Part shown: one piece after another, positions 1 through 5,526 of the stretch | Position numbering within the stretch: position 1 is the stretch's first letter | How the letters are laid out: each line of letters starts with the position of its first letter | Position numbers and translations under genes: made by a program | Assembly: GCA_019418625.1 (NCBI GenBank) | Contig: DYBL01000075.1 | Coordinates: forward strand, 1 to 33,227 | Direction: 5' to 3' | Length of the DNA: 33,227 nt | From: Clostridiales bacterium | Lineage (GTDB): Bacteria; Bacillota; Clostridia; Oscillospirales; Oscillospiraceae | Notes under the pieces: generated by a model | What the model saw: only the letters and a program-made list of their open reading frames with translations | Database searches by the model: none | Told to the model about the DNA's origin: nothing

Positions 1-397
1 CCATCACATCGTCCAGCGCCTCGCCCAAGATGGAATTGATGGTAAAAGTGATGTCGTTGGCGTTCTCTACGATAGCAGTTTCGCTGTTGAGGACAGGCTG
101 TTCCGTGTCCGCCGGCGAAAAGGCATTGATCAAACCGCCGAAAATCAGCCCGGGCAGCATCAAAACAAACAGGACCGGCAACAGAAGCAAAATGACAATA
201 ACGGCAACGATCTTGCCGATATGCTTGCGCCCGGCCCAGACTGCCCCGGCCACGGCTCCATAGGGACCGCCGGCGGCAGCGCCCTTGGCCGCTCCGGAAA
301 TCGCCTTGCCGGCCTTGATGGCGCCCTTGACCGTATGTGCTGCGGAGGCCGCAGTGTCTACCGTTTCAGCAAAGCTGTCCTTGTGTTCTTCAGCCAT
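1..397 (-). CDS. N-terminal part of a membrane-anchored conjugation protein, probably a CHAP/lysozyme-type cell-wall hydrolase (runs off window)
   Basis: The first 132 residues are present and the rest lies to the left. The start ATG shares its A with the TGA of the preceding gene (TGATG), so translation is probably coupled. The N-terminus is an Ala/Gly-rich stretch (residues about 12-60, GAIKAGKAISGAAKGAAAGG), then one strong membrane segment (about 65-92, IVAVIVILLLLPVLF), then an extracytoplasmic part beginning SPADTEQP. From family memory, this architecture and gene position, after VirB6-like genes, is that of the lysozyme or CHAP proteins that open peptidoglycan for the conjugation channel in Clostridia elements. 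The catalytic domain is not visible, so the enzymatic assignment is an inference. Confidence 0.6.
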   Translation of the reverse strand, partial: MAEEHKDSFAETVDTAASAAHTVKGAIKAGKAISGAAKGAAAGGPYGAVAGAVWAGRKHIGKIVAVIVILLLLPVLFVLMLPGLIFGGLINAFSPADTEQPVLNSETAIVENANDITFTINSILGEALDDVM

Positions 398-1392
398 CAG
401 ATCTTATCCTTTCGTTTGGGGGTGGGAGGCAGTTTCTTCACGATGGACTCGTTATAGGCAATCGAGCCGTCCGGCGCCATGTAGGGCGTCTTGTCCACTG
501 CGTCCACTGCATACTGCTTATACCAGGCGGTGCCGTCTACTGCATGAACGGTCGTGTACTGGCCCTCCGGCGCAACATACTGGTCCGCATGGTACATACC
601 GAAGGCAATGCCCTCCGGGTGTTCCGGAGTGACCTCTGTGCCGGTGATGCGACCGCCGCCGATCTCGACATTCTGATAGGTGGGGATATTCTCTGCCCCA
701 GCCCCCAGTGCCGTGTGGCCCATATAGGAGTGCAGGGCTTCAACGGCCTTTTCACCAGTGATCGAGCCCATTTGGGTGATGTTCCCGGTAGCCACGGAAC
801 CGATGACATTATTGGCGAAACTGCCGCCCTTGCTTACCGAGGAAGAATAAATGTGGCCGCCGACACCGCCAGCAGCACCACCCACAAGACCGCCGAGGCC
901 GGAAGGCTTGGCGTCCGAGGGCGTTGTGGCCGTCTTGATGGCGTTGTTCGTGACATTCCGCTTGATTACGCCTGCCAGACCGCCGCTGGCAAAGCCTGCG
1001 CCAAACCCGGCGCCGCCCCGGCCGCCTCCACCGCTGGCATTGACATGGGTGGAACTGCTGCTGCGGCCGCCGCCAAAGTGGTGGCTAGAAAAGTTCTTAA
1101 AGCCGCCGATACCCTTGGCCGCAATCATGGCCTCAGCCAGCATACTGCCGCCGGTGTGGCCTACATTGACGCCCAGGCTTGCCATGAACGAGTCGATTTT
1201 CTGCGATACCTTCAAGAAGCCTATCGCGCACATGAACCAGATCAGGACATTGCCGGAAATCGTCTCCTTGCCCACAGCGTCCACCTGGGCCTGCACCTCT
1301 TCCTCAGAGATGGCAAAGGCCGGCTGGCAGAACAGGCAGGATAGGGCCGCAACCATCAGCGCGAGGAATAGAATTTTCTTTAATTTTTTCAA
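397..1392 (-). CDS. Secreted/membrane Gly-rich conjugation protein of unknown role
   Basis: A 331-residue protein. I chose the TTG start because a strong AAGGAGG lies 7 bases upstream and the resulting N-terminus is a textbook signal peptide (LKKLKKILFLALMVAA... ending CQPAFA, cleavage before ISEEE). The open frame extends further upstream but would overlap the VirB6-like gene. After the signal peptide there is one probable membrane segment (about residues 48-64, NVLIWFMCAIGFL). A Gly/Ser-rich, low-complexity middle follows (about 95-200), with GGGGRGGAGFGAGFASGG and GGLVGGAAGGVGG. The hydrophilic C-terminal part ends in a Lys-rich tail. It begins 11 bases after the VirB6-like stop and overlaps the next start by one base. 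I do not recognise a catalytic domain; a channel-associated role is inferred only from position. Confidence 0.7.
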   Translation of the reverse strand: MKKLKKILFLALMVAALSCLFCQPAFAISEEEVQAQVDAVGKETISGNVLIWFMCAIGFLKVSQKIDSFMASLGVNVGHTGGSMLAEAMIAAKGIGGFKNFSSHHFGGGRSSSSTHVNASGGGGRGGAGFGAGFASGGLAGVIKRNVTNNAIKTATTPSDAKPSGLGGLVGGAAGGVGGHIYSSSVSKGGSFANNVIGSVATGNITQMGSITGEKAVEALHSYMGHTALGAGAENIPTYQNVEIGGGRITGTEVTPEHPEGIAFGMYHADQYVAPEGQYTTVHAVDGTAWYKQYAVDAVDKTPYMAPDGSIAYNESIVKKLPPTPKRKDKI

Positions 1393-1403
1393 AGCGCCCC
1401 TCC

Positions 1404-2114
1404 TTACAAAGAGAGCGGATTGGCAATAAAGGAGCCAACCATGCTCGTGAACAGGCGCAGGCACCAGGCGTTCATAATCAGCAGAAAGATCTGCCCGCCC
1501 AGCATCCGGCACCAGGATTTCCAAATGTTCGATGTGGTCTGGCTTGCGCCCATCGAAAAAGCGACCGGCGCCGTATAGACCAGCACGCCCAGCAGAACAT
1601 ACCGTTCGGCCGCCTCCAGCAGCAATTTCAGATAATTCCAGGCCAAGATGATGACGAGGATCAGGGTGATCAGCGCAACAGCGCCATTAGCACAGACGCC
1701 GATGATCACCAGCATGACCGAGTTAAAATCGGCAAAGCTGAGGGGCGGCAGCTCCGAATCCATGATCCAGCGGTACGGCGTGCCGCCGATGGTCAGGACA
1801 ATGTTGACGATTTCATCGGAAAAGAGCGCCAGCAGGATGAAAATGACCGACCGGATGCTCAATTTGACCGGATCTTCCGCCTCGATTCCTGCACCCAGGC
1901 CGAAGTTTTTGAACAGCTGCCAGACCCAATTCAGCAGGATAATGCCAACAGCCAGCGCCACAAAGACGCTATACATCGTTTCGGCAGCGGGAAAGTACCG
2001 CAGAAAAACAGCCATGTCACAGCCCAGAGCGCCCAAAACCGAAGTGGTCACCAGGTCAAGGCCGGCCATTACCTGCTCCGCGATCCATTCAACGATGCCA
2101 TCCAGGATACCCAT
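1404..2114 (-). CDS. VirB6/TrbL-like conjugative transfer membrane protein
   Basis: A 236-residue polytopic membrane protein with about five hydrophobic segments: about 45-65 (VFVALAVGIILLNWVWQLF), 85-105 (SVIFILLALFSDEIVNIVL), 130-160 (VMLVIIGVCANGAVALITLILVIILAW), 170-190 and 205-225. The amphipathic opening MGILDGIVEWIAEQVMAGLD is typical of the small TrbL/VirB6 proteins of Clostridia conjugative elements, which form the inner channel of the type IV secretion apparatus. AAGGAGG lies 8 bases before the ATG. It follows the pilin-like gene by 39 bases and precedes the Gly-rich secreted protein by 11, so the three are almost certainly cotranscribed. Confidence 0.82.
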   Translation of the reverse strand: MGILDGIVEWIAEQVMAGLDLVTTSVLGALGCDMAVFLRYFPAAETMYSVFVALAVGIILLNWVWQLFKNFGLGAGIEAEDPVKLSIRSVIFILLALFSDEIVNIVLTIGGTPYRWIMDSELPPLSFADFNSVMLVIIGVCANGAVALITLILVIILAWNYLKLLLEAAERYVLLGVLVYTAPVAFSMGASQTTSNIWKSWCRMLGGQIFLLIMNAWCLRLFTSMVGSFIANPLSL

Positions 2115-2153
2115 AGCTTACGCCTCCTTCCAGTGGGTATATTGCGGCGGCCA

Positions 2154-2552
2154 TCAGCCTGTCCACTGACCACCAGAGAACAGAGGCGTCACATAAGCCA
2201 TGATGAATCCGAGACCATTGAGGACGGCCCAGGTAATGCAGATGCGCTTCAGCCACGCCCGGCTCTCATCGACTGTCCGGCCGGAGCGCGAAAAGTTCAT
2301 AAGCAGAAGCGCCACCGAGGCGGTCACGATGGCCGCAATGGTGGAGATGGCGAGAATCTGCGTGTAGACATCCTGCATAATTTCCTTGGCCTTCGTCCAA
2401 ACATCGGTTGCAGCAAATGCCGGCTGACAGAACATCATCGCCATCATCACACAGAGGAACGCCGTATAGGCGATCCGGCCGATGGAAACTCGACGAGGCG
2501 GGCTGCTGTCATCTTCCCGCCGCTGCTGTTGAGGAATTTTCAGTTTTTTCAA
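2154..2552 (-). CDS. VirB2/TrbC-like pilin or channel subunit
   Basis: I start this 132-residue protein at a TTG with GGAGG nine bases upstream; an in-frame TTG 21 bases earlier overlaps that ribosome site and is unlikely. A basic N-terminus (KKLKIPQQQRRED) leads to a signal peptide (about residues 26-47, IAYTAFLCVMMAMMF, ending CQPAFA before ATDVW). Two membrane helices follow, about 60-84 (ILAISTIAAIVTASVALLLM) and 100-118 (ICITWAVLNGLGFIMAYV), with a short basic loop between. Small size, cleaved signal and two helices are the VirB2/TrbC pilin layout. The CQPAFA cleavage region is shared with the secreted protein two genes downstream. Confidence 0.75.
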   Translation of the reverse strand: MKKLKIPQQQRREDDSSPPRRVSIGRIAYTAFLCVMMAMMFCQPAFAATDVWTKAKEIMQDVYTQILAISTIAAIVTASVALLLMNFSRSGRTVDESRAWLKRICITWAVLNGLGFIMAYVTPLFSGGQWTG

Positions 2553-2600
2553 TTTTGCGGACCTCCAATCCAAATGTGATGTTCATTGCTCAAAAAGCAA

Positions 2601-2641
2601 AGAAGGAGCCCGCATCCGTTGTGCAGATGTGGACTCCTTCT
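2601..2641 (-). promoter_or_regulatory. Imperfect inverted repeat in the leader of the transfer genes
   Basis: An outer 8-bp stem (AGAAGGAG/CTCCTTCT), a one-base mismatch, then CCGCATC pairing with GATGTGG through one G-T pair, and a 9-base loop. On the minus strand it is followed by TTTGCTTTTTG. It could act as a second terminator or attenuator between the regulator gene and the pilin-like gene. It may instead be an RNA control element of transfer. Confidence 0.45.
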
Positions 2642-2665
2642 CAGGCCAAAGACCGTTTGGGCAGC

Positions 2666-2690
2666 AAAAAAGCACCTCGAAAAAGGTGCT
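2666..2690 (-). terminator. Leftward intrinsic terminator after the ArpU-like gene
   Basis: Read leftward the stem AGCACCT / AGGTGCT closes a TTTTCG loop and is followed directly by TTTTTTG. It lies about 115 bases past the stop of the ArpU-like gene and separates the regulatory pair from the transfer block. Confidence 0.72.
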
Positions 2691-2803
2691 GTTCACTGCC
2701 TGTATTCAGTTTTGGGTGCAAGTTTGAGCATATTCAGTCTAACACATAGGGATTTACGGCTCAAGGGCAGGAACGCGCCAATTTCAGTCCCGAATTGTGC
2801 CAA

Positions 2804-3355
2804 TTACTTGCCCGCCTGTTTCTCGGAGGATTTCGGCTCCGGGAAGAACTGCTCCAGCACATCCAGACTGTCCTTGGAGGTATAGCCCCATAGCACAGAA
2901 CTGAGGGCTTCAATGGCCTCCCGCCGCTTGCGGTAGTAGGTGCGGAAGGAGATGTCCCGGATATGTGGGCGCAGGTTCTCGATGATTTCCTCCACATTCT
3001 TCAGCTGCTGGGGAGAGAGGAAGGAGTAGTACAGCAGCCAGTAATACGCCTCGCCGTTCTTATGGCGGGTGCGGAGCAATTCGACTGCCGAATCCAGGAG
3101 TTTCAGCATCTTGTGGCTGCGCTCAATGCACTTGGCATGGTGCTCAATGTCGCTCCCGTTCAGGTCTGCGCCGGCCAGGTAGACGGAATCCAGAAATTCC
3201 TCGATGGAAGTGCCGTATTCGATCTCGAACTTGGCCCGCACATGCTGGACGGAAATCTCCAAGCTCCAAACCACGTCGCGATATTTTTTCAGCAGTTTCC
3301 AGGTATCATGGTACAGAGGGTTCTCTGCGACATCTTTTTCAACAAATTTCTTCAT
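2804..3355 (-). CDS. ArpU / sigma region 4-like regulatory protein of the conjugative element
   Basis: A 183-residue, mostly helical, charged protein with no membrane segment. The C-terminal third (about residues 125-165, IRDISFRTYYRKRREAIEALSSVLWG) resembles the helix-turn-helix end of ArpU-type phage regulators and sigma-70 region 4: a serine or threonine, an aromatic pair, then a basic recognition helix. The preceding SPQQLKNVEEIIENL would be the first helix. AGGAGG lies upstream of the ATG. It starts 15 bases after the stop of the winged-helix protein, so the two are one transcription unit ended by the terminator at 2666-2690. The regulatory role is inferred; I cannot name its targets. 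Confidence 0.6.
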   Translation of the reverse strand: MKKFVEKDVAENPLYHDTWKLLKKYRDVVWSLEISVQHVRAKFEIEYGTSIEEFLDSVYLAGADLNGSDIEHHAKCIERSHKMLKLLDSAVELLRTRHKNGEAYYWLLYYSFLSPQQLKNVEEIIENLRPHIRDISFRTYYRKRREAIEALSSVLWGYTSKDSLDVLEQFFPEPKSSEKQAGK

Positions 3356-3370
3356 GGTAAGACCTCCTGT

Positions 3371-4507
3371 TCAATTCTCCACCGAAGGAGAGAGTGTAAG
3401 TTCAAAAGTGGTGACCTGCTTGTTCCCGCACAGAACAGCAAGGCCGAAACGCAGCAGGGATTGCTCTCGCGCGCGGGGAAGTAAATCTTCCCGGCAGTCG
3501 CCCGATAAGGGATATAACTTGTAGCGAGAGAGCGGGCAGCCAAAGCACGAAATCCCTTGTGCCATCAGGATTTGCGCCATTTTCTGAAGGATAATTTCAA
3601 TGTGCGATTTTGAAACGCTGGCGAGTTCATCTGAAACGATGACCTCATGCTCCAAGGCAGGAGCGTCGTGGCCTGCGCTGTCCTCCTTCGGGAGTTCCAG
3701 GCGTATGTTAAGCGTCATAGCGACCTCCTCTTTGTCCACCATCACATCCGAAATCTCGAACATGGTGGACAGATATTTTTGCAGATAGATTACGCTGCCA
3801 TGCCGGCCGGGGAAGGACATGAGGGAGATATAGTCCAGCGCGGCCAGCTTTTTCAGGACACGGCCGACTGTCGCCCGGGACAGCCCCCAGCGGGCAGCCA
3901 GTTCGGTGTAGGTAACAAGGGGATTGCCGGTGCCGTTGCGGAAATAGACCACAGGCCCCAAGTCTGACCCTTGTACCTGATTGTCGTTGTAGATGGCTGA
4001 TACCCACAGGTCCAGCACAATGTCCATCTCTGAGCAGCGGTCTGAACTGATGAGGTCGGTGGCAACGGAAACCGGCAGGAAGAAAAAGCCGGTGTCCTTC
4101 TGGCAGGGGGCATTGTACTCCAGGACCGTGTTATGCCGCGCCCAGTCGCAGATCTTATAGCGGACTACATTCCCGCGGCCCAGGGTCTGGAAAGAAATGA
4201 GGTGCTGCTTCTGCAGCCGTTCCAGCTCGGCCAGCGCCTGACACTGGAACCGGGTGCGGAACCATTGGGACAGCTCCTTGAGGGTGCAGACCCACTCGCC
4301 GGGGTAGACGGTATAGCTGATGCCGTCGATGCGGCGGTATGAGGTACGGAAGTTTGCGTAGCTGCAAAGTACCGTAAAATAAAAAAGGCCGGAGCCTCCG
4401 CTTACGCGAATGCTCCGGTCCTCCATCAGAAAGCGGACGAACTGCCGGTAGATCCGGCAGCGTGGGTAGTCCACCACCTGTTTAATTTGTAATTGATAGG
4501 TTGGCAT
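3371..4507 (-). CDS. Winged-helix DNA-binding protein of a conjugative element (regulator or replication initiator)
   Basis: A 378-residue protein. The ATG chosen has AAGGAG seven bases upstream; the frame runs 15 codons further but without a ribosome site. Two helix-turn-helix-like regions are visible. One (about 80-130, WVCTLKELSQWFRTRFQCQALAEL then LQKQHLISFQTLGRGNVVRY) has a beta-wing. The second (about 200-240, TYTELAARWGLSRATVGRVL then KLAALDYISLMSFPGRHGS) is a clear MarR/GntR-like winged helix. The last ~70 residues carry four cysteines, including CFGCPL. First gene of the leftward regulatory pair, next to the element end. Two winged helices in tandem also occur in plasmid RepA-type initiators, so a replication role cannot be excluded. 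Confidence 0.65.
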   Translation of the reverse strand: MPTYQLQIKQVVDYPRCRIYRQFVRFLMEDRSIRVSGGSGLFYFTVLCSYANFRTSYRRIDGISYTVYPGEWVCTLKELSQWFRTRFQCQALAELERLQKQHLISFQTLGRGNVVRYKICDWARHNTVLEYNAPCQKDTGFFFLPVSVATDLISSDRCSEMDIVLDLWVSAIYNDNQVQGSDLGPVVYFRNGTGNPLVTYTELAARWGLSRATVGRVLKKLAALDYISLMSFPGRHGSVIYLQKYLSTMFEISDVMVDKEEVAMTLNIRLELPKEDSAGHDAPALEHEVIVSDELASVSKSHIEIILQKMAQILMAQGISCFGCPLSRYKLYPLSGDCREDLLPRAREQSLLRFGLAVLCGNKQVTTFELTLSPSVEN

Positions 4508-4523
4508 AGCTTTCTCCTTTTTA

Positions 4524-4552
4524 TATATAAGGTATGAAATTGAGTTCGCCAA
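4524..4552 (-). promoter_or_regulatory. Possible leftward promoter for the winged-helix gene
   Basis: Minus-strand TTGGCG, 17 bases, TATATA. The predicted transcript start would leave an unusually short leader of about 10-15 bases that includes the ribosome site, so this is tentative. Confidence 0.35.
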
Positions 4553-4568
4553 CGAAAAAACCGTTGAC

Positions 4569-4597
4569 TTGAATATCTTTGAGACTTATGCTATACT
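4569..4597 (+). promoter_or_regulatory. Outward-reading promoter near the element end
   Basis: TTGAAT, 17-base spacer, TATACT, reading from the element towards the metG fragment. A second overlapping -35 candidate, TTGACT at 4564-4569, is 22 bases from the -10 and so unlikely. No convincing gene lies between it and 4810, so its transcript would carry the stem-loops at 4641-4692 and could express the MetRS-domain frame. Confidence 0.5.
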
Positions 4598-4640
4598 TGT
4601 TTATGTATGGATTTGCTTGGCAATCCTATACAAAGTTCAT

Positions 4641-4692
4641 GCAGTTTTTACTGCAAGTGGGGCGGTTTTCAAAATGTTCCCTTTGAAAACAA
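4641..4692 (+). repeat. Two inverted repeats in the gene-free element end
   Basis: GCAGT-TTTT-ACTGC (4641-4654) and a perfect 9-bp inverted repeat GTTTTCAAA ... TTTGAAAAC (4665-4673 and 4684-4692, 10-base loop). They lie downstream of the outward promoter. They may be RNA hairpins or binding sites for an element regulator; the sequence does not decide between these. Confidence 0.55.
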
Positions 4693-4746
4693 TGTAGCCA
4701 TTCGTTGTGCCAATTTTAAGTCGTCATTGAGCCGATTTCGTGCCAA

Positions 4747-4778
4747 TACAACTTTCTACAACTTTTCTACAACTTTTG
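4747..4778 (+). repeat. Three phased direct repeats at the element end
   Basis: TACAACTTTC, TACAACTTTTC, TACAACTTTTG in tandem at 10-11 base period, one helical turn, about 30 bases before the MetRS-domain start. Short helically phased repeats next to an attachment site are typical of arm-type integrase or excision-factor binding sites. That role is inferred. Confidence 0.55.
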
Positions 4779-4809
4779 CCCCGAATCAGACGGAGCAGGA
4801 GGACATCCT

Positions 4810-5361
4810 ATGGAATCCAAAAAGTTAGAAAAATCTCGTAAAAGTGGTGCTTTTTCAACCATACAGGGCGTGATGAAACCGGATGAAGAGACCGGAGGGG
4901 TGTTCCCGACCATGAAGCCTATTGGCGAGGCGAAGAAGGCGGAAAAGGCCGCGCCTGCTGCTGCGGAAGCTCCTGTGGAGAAGATCGACTTTTCCAAGGT
5001 GGAGATCGAGCCGCTGTTCCAGGAGTTCGTGGACTTTGAGACCTTTGCCAAGTCCGACTTCCGCGCTGTGAAGGTAAAAGAGTGCGAGGCCGTGAAAAAG
5101 AGCAAGAAGCTTTTGAAGTTCGTTCTGGACGACGGCAGCGGCACCGACCGCGTGATCCTCAGCGGCATCCACGATACCTACGAGCCGGAGGAGTTGGTGG
5201 GCAAGACCCTTATCGCCATCACCAACCTGCCGCCCCGGAAGATGATGGGCATCGACTCCTGCGGCATGATCATCTCCGCCATCCATCACGAGGAGGGCGT
5301 GGAGAAGCTCCACTGCCTGATGGTGGACGACCACATCCCCGCCGGCGCAAAGCTCTATTGA
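4810..5361 (+). pseudogene. metG: C-terminal tRNA-binding (OB-fold) domain of methionyl-tRNA synthetase, detached from its catalytic part
   Basis: A 183-residue frame. Residues about 73-183 (FVDFETFAKSDFRAVKVKECEAVKKSKKLLKFVLDDG ... HIPAGAKLY) are the EMAPII/Trbp111-like tRNA-binding domain that ends MetRS in many Clostridia. SKKLL, ILSGI and NLPPRKMMG are its signature stretches. Residues about 38-72 are an Ala/Lys/Glu linker. The HIGH and KMSKS catalytic domains are absent, and everything to the left belongs to a conjugative element, so metG has probably been split here. The first ~20 residues (MESKKLEKSRKSGAFSTIQG) may be element-derived. AGGAGG seven bases before the ATG means the domain could be made as a free protein, like the stand-alone Trbp111/CsaA family. 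Whether metG is rebuilt at the other element end cannot be seen. Confidence 0.75.
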
Positions 5362-5393
5362 GAAAAAGCCCATCGGGTATGCTCTGTGCAGAA

Positions 5394-5426
5394 AATCCCC
5401 CGTGCCTCCGGTACGGGGGATTTTTT
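5394..5426 (+). terminator. Intrinsic terminator after the MetRS domain
   Basis: About a 13-bp stem (AATCCCCCGTGCC / GGTACGGGGGATT, one G-T pair) with a TCC loop, followed by TTTTTT. It is nearly symmetrical, with AAAA on the other side, so it may work both ways. Confidence 0.88.
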
Positions 5427-5428
5427 CA

Positions 5429-5457
5429 TTGTCAGCGCCGGGGGAATCAGGTATACT
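5429..5457 (+). promoter_or_regulatory. Promoter of the molybdoenzyme-mobB operon
   Basis: TTGTCA, 17-base spacer, TATACT, starting immediately after the terminator above. The predicted start near 5464 gives a leader of about 60 bases. Confidence 0.72.
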
Positions 5458-5526
5458 GAACCAAAAACCGACGTATCCGCCGGACCCGGCGGCATGCGCG
5501 ATCGAGACCACAGGCAGGTGAAGCAT

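Larger units (their letters stand above)
1..4809. mobile_element. End of an integrative conjugative element inserted at metG (right boundary approximate)
   Basis: Six leftward genes (two regulators, VirB2-like, VirB6-like, a secreted protein and a lysozyme-like protein) form a typical Gram-positive conjugation block and share no function with the housekeeping genes that follow. The block ends at an AT-rich, gene-free stretch carrying an outward promoter, inverted repeats and phased direct repeats, directly before a metG fragment that lacks its catalytic part. The other end, the relaxase, the coupling protein and the integrase lie outside the window. The boundary is inferred to fall between about 4780 and 4880; no duplicated attachment core can be seen with only one end present. 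Confidence 0.8.

Noticed and set aside
4607..4828. 73-codon open frame on the plus strand in the element end
   Set aside because: No ribosome site, unusual composition, overlaps the MetRS-domain start and stem-loops; no recognisable protein.
5386..5526. Upstream extension of the molybdoenzyme to an earlier start
   Set aside because: It would begin inside the terminator stem, before the promoter; no Tat signal is gained. The ATG at 5527 has a ribosome site.
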